The notes below the pieces were generated by a model. It was not told where the DNA came from. It saw nothing but the letters and a program-made list of their open reading frames with translations, and did not search any database. From assembly GCF_019966575.1 (NCBI RefSeq), contig NZ_JAINFK010000005.1, forward strand, positions 351,934 through 415,933: a DNA stretch of 64,000 nt. Reading direction: 5' to 3'. Both the position numbers and the translations under genes were made by a program. This document shows, one piece after another, positions 18,062 through 27,317 of this stretch. This DNA comes from Oricola cellulosilytica (GTDB lineage: Bacteria; Pseudomonadota; Alphaproteobacteria; Rhizobiales; Rhizobiaceae). Position 1 is the first letter of the stretch, and every line of letters starts with the position of its first letter.

Positions 18062-19315
18062 TTAACTCAGCCCTTCATTCAGCAGTCCGTGGGTTATCGT
18101 GCCGGCCGTGGGCAATAGCGGGATCAGACAGGCCTGGAGCGCGTGATAAAGGTCGGGTTTTCCGTCGAACAGCTTTGACAGCCGCCTCGATTCCTCAGGC
18201 TCGGTGCGCCACCCACCGTTTTCCTGATCGATCAATTTGCCGGCAACAAAATCCCAAATACGGCGATACCAGATTTCGTATTCCGGAGCCCCGTCGATGG
18301 CATTCAGAAAGGCGGCCGCGCCGATGCCCTCGGCGCAGGGCCACCATAAGCGGTTTCGCAGGCTCGGTTCGCCGCTCCAATCGAGCGTATAGAAAAATCC
18401 ACCGTTCTCGCTGTCCCAACTGTCGGCGGTCGCCTGCGCGAAAAGGGCCTTCGTAGCCTCCGGAAGCCAGTTGGCTCGACGGCCCGTCATCTCCCAGAGC
18501 TGCAGCAGCAAGCGCGCCCATTCCAGTGAATGGCCCGGCGTGGTGCCGAAGGGGCGAAACACGTCGCCATTGGCGTAATCGCGATCGAGTTTCCAGGCTT
18601 CGTCGAAGTGTTCGGCCACCCGCCACCCCTGTTCGGCGGCGAGACGGCGGATCACCAAAGTCGCAGCGCTTTCCGCCATCTCAAGATATGACGTGTCACC
18701 GGTCGCCTCATGGGCAGCCATAAGGGCCTCGGTCATGTGCATATTCGAGTTCTGGCCGCGGTAACTGCTGATTGGACTCCAGTCTGCCGCAAATTCCTCC
18801 GCGAAAGCCCCCCTGTCGGCCTCCCAGAACCGGGTGTGCAAAACCTCGCTAACATCCGCGAGCAAACGGTCAGCATCAGGGTGACCGACAACCTTGGCGC
18901 TCGAGGCCGCCAGCAACACGAATGCATGCCCATAGGCCTGCTTCAAGGGATCGCTCGGGCCGGCATCTCCAATTCCCCAAAAATACCCGCCATTCACGCG
19001 ATCCCGGTGGGATGTCCAGATGAACTCCATCCCGTGGTCGATAAACCGGTCAGTCCCTGGTCGCCCCAACAGGCGGCCGATGGCAAAACAGTGCACCATC
19101 CGGCAGGTCGCGTGTATTTCGCGTGCCGGCCGGCCGCCATGCGACCCTTCCCGAAGGATCGGCCGGCCCGTATTGTCGAGTTGATGAAACCCTCCGCGGG
19201 GGTCAATGCTGTCACGCTCGAAAAACTCGAACAACCCACTCGCCTGGTCGAGAAGCCACGCGCGATGATAGGCCAGCCCGGCCCATTTCCGTCCGTTGCT
19301 CGATCCGTCAGTCAT
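18062..19315 (-). CDS. AGE-family sugar epimerase/isomerase
   Basis: This 417-residue (alpha/alpha)6-barrel protein belongs to the N-acylglucosamine 2-epimerase family, which also includes mannose isomerase and cellobiose 2-epimerase. Active-site segments are visible: REIHATCRMVHCFAIG near residue 65, LKQAYGHAFVLLAASS, SYRGQNSNMHMTEALMA with a catalytic-type histidine, and TTPGHSLEWARLLLQLWE. The length fits aldose-ketose isomerases of the YihS/mannose isomerase type. It is divergent from the LacI regulator, with three operators between them, so it is probably part of that regulon and converts a sugar released after uptake. Confidence 0.85.
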   Translation of the reverse strand: MTDGSSNGRKWAGLAYHRAWLLDQASGLFEFFERDSIDPRGGFHQLDNTGRPILREGSHGGRPAREIHATCRMVHCFAIGRLLGRPGTDRFIDHGMEFIWTSHRDRVNGGYFWGIGDAGPSDPLKQAYGHAFVLLAASSAKVVGHPDADRLLADVSEVLHTRFWEADRGAFAEEFAADWSPISSYRGQNSNMHMTEALMAAHEATGDTSYLEMAESAATLVIRRLAAEQGWRVAEHFDEAWKLDRDYANGDVFRPFGTTPGHSLEWARLLLQLWEMTGRRANWLPEATKALFAQATADSWDSENGGFFYTLDWSGEPSLRNRLWWPCAEGIGAAAFLNAIDGAPEYEIWYRRIWDFVAGKLIDQENGGWRTEPEESRRLSKLFDGKPDLYHALQACLIPLLPTAGTITHGLLNEGLS

Positions 19316-19455
19316 TCACCGCTTCCTCTCTTTCGCTGTGGCCTCGCCCGCCCGGAAGTGCCCAAACATACACAGTCATTTTTTTCCGGGATTGGCACCG
19401 TTCAAGATCTCTGCATTTTCCGGCACTTAACGAGTTTTCGCGGGAAACACCATGC

Positions 19456-19511
19456 GCAAACGTTTGCATAACTGTGTGCAAACGTTTGCATAACCGTGTG
19501 CAAACGTTTGC
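19456..19511. promoter_or_regulatory. Three identical LacI-type operators at 22-bp spacing
   Basis: The perfect palindrome GCAAACGTTTGC occurs at 19456-19467, 19478-19489 and 19500-19511, with starts exactly 22 bp apart, about two helical turns. The central CG and flanking half-sites are typical of LacI-family operators. The array lies between the AGE epimerase and LacI genes and can control both directions, including autoregulation. Confidence 0.88.
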
Positions 19512-19570
19512 ACTAAGGATTTTTATCCGATAGAGTGGAACTTGGACCGAAGATCCATGGGAGGAAGCGC

Positions 19571-20608
19571 GTGCCCGACAGCGGCAAGACGCTCAAGGAT
19601 GTGGCTGAAAGCCTAGGAATCTCGATTGCGACGGCTTCGCGTGCCCTCGCCGGGCAAGAGCGGATTTCGCTTGAGACCCGCCGCAAGGTCGTACAGGCCG
19701 CGGACAGGATCGGCTACGTCCCGAACCGGGCGGCGCGCGCCCTCGTTTCCGGCCAGACCGGCTTCGTCGGCCTCGTGCTGCCGACGCGCGGCCACGGGTT
19801 CGAGGACCCATTTCTGGGAGAATTCGTCACCGGTCTTGGCGCTGGCCTCTCCGAACACGGAAGTGACCTTTTCCTGACCGCTGTACCGCCAGGCGAATCG
19901 GAGCTTTCGGTGGTGGAGCACCTCGTGCGGGATGGCCGCGCTGACGGTCTGGTGCTCGCTCGCGTCACCGAGGAAGACCCGCGCGTCAATTTCCTGATGC
20001 AACGCAGCTTTCCCTTCGTCGCCCATGGCCGGATTCTGAAGACCGAGGCCGGTTACAACTGGCTCGATACCGATGGACGGACGGCCTTTATCGAGGCCTT
20101 CGACCTGCTTTACGCGCATGGCCATCGGCACTTTGCACTTGTCACCATCTCGGAGCCGATGACCTTCAGGCGACAGCGTCTTGACGGTCTGAATGAGGCT
20201 ATTGCCCGCACGGACGATCCCACCGTCCGGCTGGCGGTCGCCGCCTCCCCGAGGTTCGACCGTGAGACGCGGGCAAAGGAGATCCAACGCTTGCTCACTG
20301 CCGCCGATCGGCCGACGGCAATTCTGACCCTTTTCGATGGCTTGGCGATTACCGTTTTGCAGGAAGCCGCTCGTTTGGGGCTCCGCGTTCCAGAGGACAT
20401 TTCGGTCATCGGGTTCGACAACATTCCCACTGCCGAACATGTGCCACCTGGACTGACCACTTTCGACACCGGAATTCATGATTCCGCCCAAGAGATGGCC
20501 GGCATGCTCATGCGCAGCCTGTCGGGGCACAGCAGCAAGCCGGAAACCCGACTGGTCCATCCGCGCCTGGTCTTGCGCGGCAGCCACGGACCGGCGCCGA
20601 AAAACTGA
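19571..20608 (+). CDS. LacI-family transcriptional regulator
   Basis: This 345-residue regulator has an N-terminal helix-turn-helix, TLKDVAESLGISIATASRALAG, then the hinge helix NRAARALVSGQTGFVGLVLP, and a periplasmic-binding-protein-like sugar domain to the end (ISVIGFDNIPTAEHVPPGLTTF). I use GTG 19571, because GGGAGGA lies 5 bp upstream; an earlier ATG at 19535 lacks this. The three operators 60-115 bp upstream are the obvious targets. The downstream transporter genes start 40 bp after its stop. Confidence 0.92.
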   Translation: MPDSGKTLKDVAESLGISIATASRALAGQERISLETRRKVVQAADRIGYVPNRAARALVSGQTGFVGLVLPTRGHGFEDPFLGEFVTGLGAGLSEHGSDLFLTAVPPGESELSVVEHLVRDGRADGLVLARVTEEDPRVNFLMQRSFPFVAHGRILKTEAGYNWLDTDGRTAFIEAFDLLYAHGHRHFALVTISEPMTFRRQRLDGLNEAIARTDDPTVRLAVAASPRFDRETRAKEIQRLLTAADRPTAILTLFDGLAITVLQEAARLGLRVPEDISVIGFDNIPTAEHVPPGLTTFDTGIHDSAQEMAGMLMRSLSGHSSKPETRLVHPRLVLRGSHGPAPKN

Positions 20609-20648
20609 ATGCACCATTACCACTACCGACAAACACAGGGAGGTTGAA

Positions 20649-21917
20649 ATGTCTGGTAATCGAAATCGCTCGTTGGGTGCGGCGCTTGCTGCCGTGACCA
20701 CCATCTACTCCGCCGGGGTATTGGCCGAACCACTGTTCTGGTCCACCCAGGCCAATCCGATCGAGGAGACCCAGGCCATGCGCGAGCAAGTCCTTTCGGG
20801 TTTCGAAGGTGGCGTCGACTATCAATCCAGTGAACTCGGTCCATGGCTCACCCGCCTGCAGGCGGAGGCCGGCGCGGGCTCCGGCACGATCGCCGTCCTC
20901 GGCGGCCTGCATGGCCACTTCTCCGGACTTGAGGACAATCTGGCGGACTTGGGCGACATCGACTCGAGCGCGGTCAAATCCGCGTTGCTCGAACTGGGCA
21001 CCCTTGGGACCGCCGAGCAGAAATACATCCCCTGGATGCAGGCCACCTACATCATGGCCGCCAACAAGAAGGCGCTGGAGTTCCTGCCGGACGGCGCGGA
21101 GTTGAATGCGCTCACCTACGACCAGTTCGTGGACTGGATGAAGGCCATGGCGGAAGCCACCGGAGGGCCGAAATTCGGCTTCCCCGCCGGTCCCAAGGGA
21201 CTCAAGCACCGGTTCTTCCAAGGCTACCTTATCCCTTCCTACACCGGATCGATGGTTACGAAATTCCGCTCGGAGGAAGCCGCCGCGGCTTGGGAGAAAT
21301 TCCGCGAGCTTTGGCAGTTTACGAGTCCCGCTTCGCCCAACTACAGCTTCATGCAGGAGCAGTTGGTGAGCGAGGAGGTCTGGGTCGCGTGGGATCATAC
21401 CGCCCGGCTTGCCGATGCCTTCAACGAGCGTCCCGATGATTTCGTCGCCTTCGCGCCACCGGCAGGTCCGGCCGGACGTGCTTTCATGCCGGTCGTTGCG
21501 GGAGTAGCGGTTCCGACCACTGCCCCCGACATGGACGCCTCCAAGGCACTGGTGGCGTACATGCTCAAGCCCGAAACACAGATCGCGACGCTGCGGGCCA
21601 CCAACTTCTTCCCGGTGGTCGATGTTGCCTTGCCGGATGACATGCCGGCCTCTGTGCGTCTCTCCGGCGAGGCGATCGCCGCGGCAACGGCGGCGTCTGA
21701 TGCAATGCCTGCCCTGCTTCCGGTGGGACTCGGTGACCTCGGCGGCCAGTTCAACCAGGTCTACATCGACACCTTCGAGCGCATCATTCTTGCCGGACAG
21801 GATATTCCGGCAGTGCTCGATCAGCAGGGCGACGCGCTTGCCGCAATCGTCGAACAAGCCGCGGCTCCCTGCTGGGCGCCGGATGAGCCCTCCGACGGCC
21901 CCTGCCCCGTCGACTGA
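20649..21917 (+). CDS. ABC transporter substrate-binding protein, carbohydrate type
   Basis: This 422-residue extracellular solute-binding protein (family 1) begins with a signal peptide ending near residue 26 (AAVTTIYSAGVLAEP). Features include YIPWMQATYIMAANKKALEFLP, GPKGLKHRFFQGYLIPSYTGS and VWVAWDHTARLADAF. It delivers the substrate to the two permeases that follow. The start has GGAGG upstream. Unusually, cysteines near the C-terminus (PCWAPDEPSDGPCPVD) could form a disulfide in the periplasm. Confidence 0.88.
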   Translation: MSGNRNRSLGAALAAVTTIYSAGVLAEPLFWSTQANPIEETQAMREQVLSGFEGGVDYQSSELGPWLTRLQAEAGAGSGTIAVLGGLHGHFSGLEDNLADLGDIDSSAVKSALLELGTLGTAEQKYIPWMQATYIMAANKKALEFLPDGAELNALTYDQFVDWMKAMAEATGGPKFGFPAGPKGLKHRFFQGYLIPSYTGSMVTKFRSEEAAAAWEKFRELWQFTSPASPNYSFMQEQLVSEEVWVAWDHTARLADAFNERPDDFVAFAPPAGPAGRAFMPVVAGVAVPTTAPDMDASKALVAYMLKPETQIATLRATNFFPVVDVALPDDMPASVRLSGEAIAAATAASDAMPALLPVGLGDLGGQFNQVYIDTFERIILAGQDIPAVLDQQGDALAAIVEQAAAPCWAPDEPSDGPCPVD

Positions 21918-21974
21918 CCCAGACCTGACGGCCAAGGGAGAGCGCCCTGCGCTCTCCCATACTGCTCGCGGAGG

Positions 21975-22826
21975 ATGCCGCCATTGCCACGCCTTTTGCC
22001 CTATTTGCTGCTGCTTCCGGCCACGGCGTTCCTGTGCGTCTTTTTCCTCTACCCGTTCGTTCTTGTGGCGATGGAATCCGTCACACGTGAGGGGTCCTAT
22101 TCCCTCGACAATTTCCAGCGGATGGTCTCACACTGGAAATTCGGCACTGCCATGCGCAACACGCTGCTGCTTGCTGCGGTCGTCGTTCCGGTCCAGTTGG
22201 CCTTGTCGCTCGCGATGGCCAGCGTCGTCACCAAACTCTCGACCGGCCGCAGCACCCTTCTCTACATCTTCGCGATCCCGCTCGGGATTTCGGACCTGGC
22301 CGCCGGCCTGATCTGGCTTGCGATATTCGAGCAGACCGGTTTTCTCAATTCCGCCCTGTACGGACTGGGGGTGATTGAGCAACCCGTGCTGTTCCTCAGC
22401 TATCAGAACCCGATGGTTATTTTCGCCGCCATCGCGCTTGCGGAAATATGGCGAGCGACGGCGATCATGATGGTCATCCTTGTCGCCGGCATGGGATTGA
22501 TCCCGAAGGAATACGGCGAGGCCGCCGAGGTCTTCGGTGCCACCGCCTGGCAGCGGTTTCGAAAGGTTACCCTGCCGATGCTCAAGCCCAGCCTCCAGAC
22601 CGCGCTGATCCTGCGCGTCATCCTCGCCTTCGAGGTTTTCGCGGTGGTGATCGCGCTCGGCGGGACGAACTTCCCGGTCCTGATGGAAGAAACCTTCCAG
22701 TGGCAGTTCACCCTGCAGGACAGGGGCGTCGCCGCCGCTTATGCCATGGTAATCCTAGGGATTTCCGTCGCCTTCACCATCCTCATTCTTCGGCTTCTGC
22801 ATGTTCCAAAGGGGGCGAGGGTATGA
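21975..22826 (+). CDS. ABC transporter permease, MalF-like
   Basis: This 283-residue inner-membrane protein has six hydrophobic segments. The EAA loop that contacts the ATPase is EYGEAAEVFGATAWQRFRKVTLPMLKPSL near residues 178-206. The ATG at 21975 sits directly against GGAGG; the TTG at 21984 would have better spacing and could be the real start, losing three residues. It overlaps the next permease by ATGA, which indicates translational coupling. Confidence 0.9.
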   Translation: MPPLPRLLPYLLLLPATAFLCVFFLYPFVLVAMESVTREGSYSLDNFQRMVSHWKFGTAMRNTLLLAAVVVPVQLALSLAMASVVTKLSTGRSTLLYIFAIPLGISDLAAGLIWLAIFEQTGFLNSALYGLGVIEQPVLFLSYQNPMVIFAAIALAEIWRATAIMMVILVAGMGLIPKEYGEAAEVFGATAWQRFRKVTLPMLKPSLQTALILRVILAFEVFAVVIALGGTNFPVLMEETFQWQFTLQDRGVAAAYAMVILGISVAFTILILRLLHVPKGARV

Positions 22827-23668
22827 CCACCGCGACCGATACGGTTTCCGTGACCCGTGACGAGGTCCGCAGCGCCAGCAAGTGGCTGTTCGTCGCCGGC
22901 GTGGTGATGCTCTGCATCTGGGTGCTGTTGCCGATCTATTTCCTGATGATCAACGCCCTTTCCTCGCCCGAGGAAGTGACCTCGTTCCCGAAACGGATGT
23001 TCCCGTCTTTCGATCTTGCGTCGGTGACGTTCTTCTTCAAGTTCCAGGGGGTTCTGCGCGCGTTGTGGAATTCCGTACAGGTGGCAAGCCTTACGATGAT
23101 CCTTGCGATCGGTCTCGGTGCGCCGGCCGGCTACGCCTTGTCGCGGTTCGACTTTCGCGGAAAGGAAGCGTTCCGCTTCCTGGTGATCATGACACGGGCG
23201 TTCCCCCTCCCCCTCCTGGCGCTCCCGTTGGCGATCATGTTCATACGCACAGGACTGGACGACACCATTTTGGGCCTGGCGCTGGTCCACGCCACACTGG
23301 CGTTGCCGTTTGCAGTGCTGATCACCTTTTCGCTGTTTTCCGGCATCCCGGTCGAACTGGAAGAAGCGGCGTGGACGCTGGGCTGCACCCGAATCCAGGC
23401 GTTCTACAAGGTAATTCTTCCACTGGCATTGCCCGGCATCGCCGCCTCGGCGGTCTTCGCCTTCGTCATCTCGTGGAACGAAGTATTCGCCGCCGCCGTG
23501 CTCACGATCCAGAACCGCACTCTCACGGCGTTTCTGTTGCAGAGCCTCGACGTATCGCCGCTGCCGCTAAAATTCGCGGGCGGCGCGATGCTGGTTCTTC
23601 CGGCTTTGATCTTCATCTTCGCCGTCCGCAAATACCTGTTCGCGATGTGGGGCATCGCAAACCGCTAG
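22823..23668 (+). CDS. ABC transporter permease, MalG-like
   Basis: This 281-residue permease has six membrane spans and an EAA loop, VELEEAAWTLGCTRIQAFYKVILPLALPGI, near residues 175-204. The N-terminus is a short cytosolic tail before the first span (WLFVAGVVMLCIWVLLPIYFLMI). It starts at the ATG of the ATGA overlap with the first permease. The two form the heterodimeric channel of a sugar importer. Confidence 0.9.
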   Translation: MTTATDTVSVTRDEVRSASKWLFVAGVVMLCIWVLLPIYFLMINALSSPEEVTSFPKRMFPSFDLASVTFFFKFQGVLRALWNSVQVASLTMILAIGLGAPAGYALSRFDFRGKEAFRFLVIMTRAFPLPLLALPLAIMFIRTGLDDTILGLALVHATLALPFAVLITFSLFSGIPVELEEAAWTLGCTRIQAFYKVILPLALPGIAASAVFAFVISWNEVFAAAVLTIQNRTLTAFLLQSLDVSPLPLKFAGGAMLVLPALIFIFAVRKYLFAMWGIANR

Positions 23669-23692
23669 GAAGTTCGACTTAGGAAGCTCGAC

Positions 23693-24736
23693 ATGGCTGA
23701 AATTCGTATCAAGAACGTGGCGAAACAGTTCGGCGCCTTCACCGCATTGCATTCGGTGGACATGACGATCCGCGACCGGGAATTCATGGTCCTCCTCGGG
23801 GCATCCGGATGCGGAAAGACGACGCTCCTGCGGATCATCGCCGGCCTGGAGACCCCAAGCCAGGGCGAGGTCTGGATCGGAGACAGGCGGGTCGACAAGC
23901 TCCCGCCCCGCGAGCGCGGGATCGCCATGGTGTTTCAGAACTACGCGGTATTCCCCCACCTCACGGTGTTCGAGAACATCGCGTTCGGCTTGCGGATGGC
24001 CAAGCTTCCGCAGAGCGAGGTCGACCGCCGGGTGAAACGCACAGCCGAATTGATGCACATTGAACAGTTGCTGAAGCGCTACTCGGGCCAGTTGTCCGGC
24101 GGCCAACGCCAGCGGGTCGCCGTGGCGCGGGCGCTGGCGATGGAGCCGGACGTCATCCTGATGGACGAGCCGCTGTCGAACCTCGACGCGCTGCTGCGCC
24201 TCGAGATGCGCGCCGAACTGAAGGGGGTGCTTGCGGAAAGCAAGACCACGACGATCTACGTCACCCACGATCAGGTCGAAGCAATGTCGCTGGCCGACCG
24301 GATCTCGGTGATGAATGGCGGCTACATCGTCCAGTCCGCCGACCCGGTTGAGGTTTACCGCAACCCGGCGGCGCGCTTCGTGGGCAGTTTCATAGGCAAT
24401 CCGCCGATGAACTTCCTGCCCGCAACCCGCGCCGGAACGAACCAGTGGACCGTCGCCGGACGGGTCGTCCCCGGCCCCAACGCTCCGCGCGACCGCATCG
24501 AGTTTGCCATACGCCCCGAAGACATGCGTCTTGGCGAAGACGGCATCCCCGCCACCGTCCGCGTGGTCGAGCCGCTCGGCGCGCACACCCTCGTCACCAC
24601 CGACGTTGACGGCTCGATGCTGCGTGCCCTGGTCGATTCCGATCTGAGCGTCGCTCCCGGCGACCACCTGTCGCTGGTGCCCCAGCCGGACCGGGTTCGC
24701 TGGTTCGATCCCGAAACCATGGAAGCTGTGCGATGA
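23693..24736 (+). CDS. ABC transporter ATP-binding protein, MalK/UgpC type
   Basis: This 347-residue ATPase has Walker A GASGCGKTT, a Q-loop in VFQNYAVFPHLTVF, the signature LSGGQRQRVAVARAL, Walker B VILMDEPLSNLDALL and the switch histidine in IYVTHDQVEAMSLADR. A C-terminal TOBE/OB regulatory domain (about residues 235-347) marks it as the carbohydrate-import (CUT1) type. Its end overlaps the glycosidase start by ATGA. Confidence 0.93.
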   Translation: MAEIRIKNVAKQFGAFTALHSVDMTIRDREFMVLLGASGCGKTTLLRIIAGLETPSQGEVWIGDRRVDKLPPRERGIAMVFQNYAVFPHLTVFENIAFGLRMAKLPQSEVDRRVKRTAELMHIEQLLKRYSGQLSGGQRQRVAVARALAMEPDVILMDEPLSNLDALLRLEMRAELKGVLAESKTTTIYVTHDQVEAMSLADRISVMNGGYIVQSADPVEVYRNPAARFVGSFIGNPPMNFLPATRAGTNQWTVAGRVVPGPNAPRDRIEFAIRPEDMRLGEDGIPATVRVVEPLGAHTLVTTDVDGSMLRALVDSDLSVAPGDHLSLVPQPDRVRWFDPETMEAVR

Positions 24737-26013
24737 GCGATGTCCAGACGCTGAGCCGGGATGCAGTCGACGTCCTGCGCGAGAACGATCGCGGCAACTA
24801 TACGGTGCCTACAAAGGGGCTCTATCCCTTCCAGTGGAACTGGGATTCCTGTCTGACCGCTCTCGGGCTGTGGCACGTCGACGAGGATCGGGCCTGGCGG
24901 GAGATCGAGACGCTGTTCGCGCATCAATGGCCGGACGGCATGGTCCCGCACATCATCTTCCATGTCGACGACGACGGCTATTTTCCGGGCCCCTCGATCT
25001 GGGCGACCGGGCGCCCGACACCAACCTCCGGCATCACCCAGCCGCCCGTCGCGGGATTCGCGGTACGCAGGCTCTGGGACCGCGCCAGAAACCACGACGT
25101 CCTTTCCAGACGGGTGAAGGCGCTGTTGCCGAAGGTCGCGGCATGGCACCGCTGGTTCTTCGCCAACAGGGACCCGCAAGGCGAAGGGCTCGTCGCACTC
25201 CTGCACCCCTGGGAATCGGGCCGCGACAATTCGATCGACTGGGACGAGGCCTTCGAACGCGTGCCGACGGAAGGAATCGCGCCCTACATCCGGCGGGACA
25301 CCCAGCACGCCGCCCCCGCTCACCGTCCGACGAAGGATCAGTACGACCGCTATCTCTGGCTGGTCGAGCATTTTCGCGGGCTCGGCTGGGACAACGCAAA
25401 GCTGCACGACGCATCGCCGTTTCAGATCGTCGACCCTGGCTTCAACGCCATCCTGCTCCGCTCCTGCACGGACCTGGCGGACCTTGCCGAAGCTCTCGGC
25501 GAAACGGCGATCGCTGCGGAAAACCGCGAGTTCGCCCGGCGCGGTCTAGCGGGGATGGAAAGCCTGTGGAGTTCGGCGCGTGGTCAGTACCTCTGCCGCG
25601 ACCGGACCACTGGCGCGCTTGTCGAAAGCGCCTCGATCGGCGGTTTGCTGGCGGCCTTCGCCGCGATCCCCGGCGGACGGGCCAGGACAATCGCGGCGAC
25701 GATCGAAACGCTGGCCGCCAAGGCGCGGTTTATCGTGCCGAGTCACAATCCCGACGACCCGCGCTTCGACGCCCGGCGTTACTGGCGCGGCCCGGTCTGG
25801 CTGATCGTCAACTACATGATCGCCGACGGGCTCGCACGCGCAGGGGCCGTGGCAACCGCGGAGCGGATCAGCGCCTCCAGCCTCGACCTCATCCGCGAAA
25901 GCGGCTTCGCCGAATACTACGACCCCACCGACGGTGCACCGCTCGGTGGCGGCAGCTTCACCTGGACGGCGGCAATGGTTCTGGAAATTCTCAACCCGCG
26001 AACAGGCGCGTGA
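24733..26013 (+). CDS. GH63-like glycosidase, possibly glucosyl- or mannosylglycerate hydrolase
   Basis: This 426-residue (alpha/alpha)6-barrel glycoside hydrolase has no signal peptide, so it acts in the cytoplasm on the imported substrate. Residues resembling the GH63 mannosyl/glucosylglycerate hydrolases are FQWNWDSCLTALGL near residue 33, HPWESGRDNSIDWDEAF, a general-acid/base-type RYWRGPVWLIVNYMI and a final YDPTDGAPLGGGSFTWTAAM. It overlaps the ATPase gene by ATGA and ends the operon. Trehalase-like or other GH63/GH15 activity is possible, and the exact glycoside is not determined by sequence. Confidence 0.72.
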   Translation: MSDVQTLSRDAVDVLRENDRGNYTVPTKGLYPFQWNWDSCLTALGLWHVDEDRAWREIETLFAHQWPDGMVPHIIFHVDDDGYFPGPSIWATGRPTPTSGITQPPVAGFAVRRLWDRARNHDVLSRRVKALLPKVAAWHRWFFANRDPQGEGLVALLHPWESGRDNSIDWDEAFERVPTEGIAPYIRRDTQHAAPAHRPTKDQYDRYLWLVEHFRGLGWDNAKLHDASPFQIVDPGFNAILLRSCTDLADLAEALGETAIAAENREFARRGLAGMESLWSSARGQYLCRDRTTGALVESASIGGLLAAFAAIPGGRARTIAATIETLAAKARFIVPSHNPDDPRFDARRYWRGPVWLIVNYMIADGLARAGAVATAERISASSLDLIRESGFAEYYDPTDGAPLGGGSFTWTAAMVLEILNPRTGA

Positions 26014-26103
26014 CGAAGCGTCGTCTGGAGGGCCGCTTCCACACAAGCTGGCGACGCTGCAGTCCGGCTCAGGCACGGCTTGAGTTTTTCAAAAATCCGG
26101 AGT

Positions 26104-26138
26104 AATTTTCAAGCCGTTTCGCAAATGTTTTGAAAATT
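26104..26138. promoter_or_regulatory. Inverted repeat upstream of LysR gene
   Basis: AATTTTCAA at 26104-26112 and TTGAAAATT at 26130-26138 are perfect inverted arms with a 17-bp spacer, ending 5 bp before the LysR start. A TTTTGAAAATTGGCC string here recurs as TTTTGAAAATAGGCC at 27136-27150, ahead of the ureidoglycine aminohydrolase. It is a candidate operator of the adjacent LysR protein. Confidence 0.45.
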
Positions 26139-26143
26139 GGCCC

Positions 26144-27046
26144 GTGTCCTACGTAAACAATCTGAGGACTTTCGTGCGTGCCCACGAACTGGGAAGCATG
26201 TCGGCCGCAGGAAGGGATCTTCGCATTTCCGCCGCCGTTGCAAGCAGCCGGATCGGCGAACTCGAGAAACATCTGGGTGTCCGCCTGTTTCACAGGACAA
26301 CCCGGTCCCTGAAGCCCACGGAACAGGGCAAGGTTTTTTATGCCGGAGCGACTCGCGTTCTCGACGCGATCGTCGATGCCGAATCCGAGATCGGGGAGAT
26401 TACCAAGACGCCCCGCGGCTCCATCTTTATCGCGGCGCCACTCGGTCTCGGCAAGAAACTCGTCGCGCCCTCCATCCCGGCGTTCAAGGAAAAGTATCCG
26501 GAGCTCAACATTCGCCTGCGCCTGTCGGACCGCAAGATCGACGTTGCCGGCGAAGGTCTCGACCTCGCGCTTGTTCTGGGGGAATTGTCCGACTCGAACA
26601 TGCGCGTTCGGCATATCAGGGACTTCGACCGCGTGCTATGCGCCTCGCCCGGCTATATCGAACGACACGGCAAGCCGGCGCACGGGAACGAGTTGCTTGA
26701 ACGCGATCACCAGTGCCTTCTGCTCCGCTATCCTGGCGCAAGCGAGTTTTTCTGGAACCTGTTGGTCGATGGAAAGACAAAGCGGTTCAACGTCGCCGGC
26801 CCCCTGGAGTCCGACGACGGGGACGTGCTGACCGGATGGGCGCTTGCCGGGTGCGGCATCGTCAACAAGCCGCGATTTGAGGTCGACGAACAACTGGCTT
26901 CCGGCGAACTGGTCGAGGTTGCCGGGGAAACGCCCCCCACACCAACGCCATTGTCCTGCGTCTATCCGCACAAGAGATTGCAGGATCCCAAGGCCCGCCT
27001 TTTCATGGACCACATTGTTGAATCCTGCGCGAAGCTTCTGGACTAG
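26144..27046 (+). CDS. LysR-family transcriptional regulator
   Basis: This 300-residue regulator has an N-terminal winged helix-turn-helix: NLRTFVRAHELGSMSAAGRDL, then ISAAVASSRIGELEKHLGVRLFHRTTRSL. A substrate-binding domain covers residues 88-300 (IFIAAPLGLGKKLVAPSIPAF). The GTG start is weakly supported by upstream sequence and overlaps a palindromic site, which suggests autoregulation. It points to the ureidoglycine aminohydrolase 270 bp downstream, whose leader carries the same motif. The inducer is unknown. Confidence 0.88.
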   Translation: MSYVNNLRTFVRAHELGSMSAAGRDLRISAAVASSRIGELEKHLGVRLFHRTTRSLKPTEQGKVFYAGATRVLDAIVDAESEIGEITKTPRGSIFIAAPLGLGKKLVAPSIPAFKEKYPELNIRLRLSDRKIDVAGEGLDLALVLGELSDSNMRVRHIRDFDRVLCASPGYIERHGKPAHGNELLERDHQCLLLRYPGASEFFWNLLVDGKTKRFNVAGPLESDDGDVLTGWALAGCGIVNKPRFEVDEQLASGELVEVAGETPPTPTPLSCVYPHKRLQDPKARLFMDHIVESCAKLLD

Positions 27047-27317
27047 GGTCAGGCGGAACGCCGAGCCGCGAAAGCAGCGGCGGCTCGTGGGCGAGCTATG
27101 CTGAACAGGTTTTCCGGAACAGTGTTTCTTATTTTTTTTGAAAATAGGCCATGCCTTTTCTGATAAAATGAAAATTCAAAGATGGCAGCCACAAACATGG
27201 GGCGCGATTTTTGGAAACTTTCGAAGATCGCGTTGTGAACCGCTGCGAACTCGAAATCGAAACCGCGTGCGACCGGACCGAACGCATCGCCCGCCGTCAT
27301 CTCAGGGACACCCCTCC

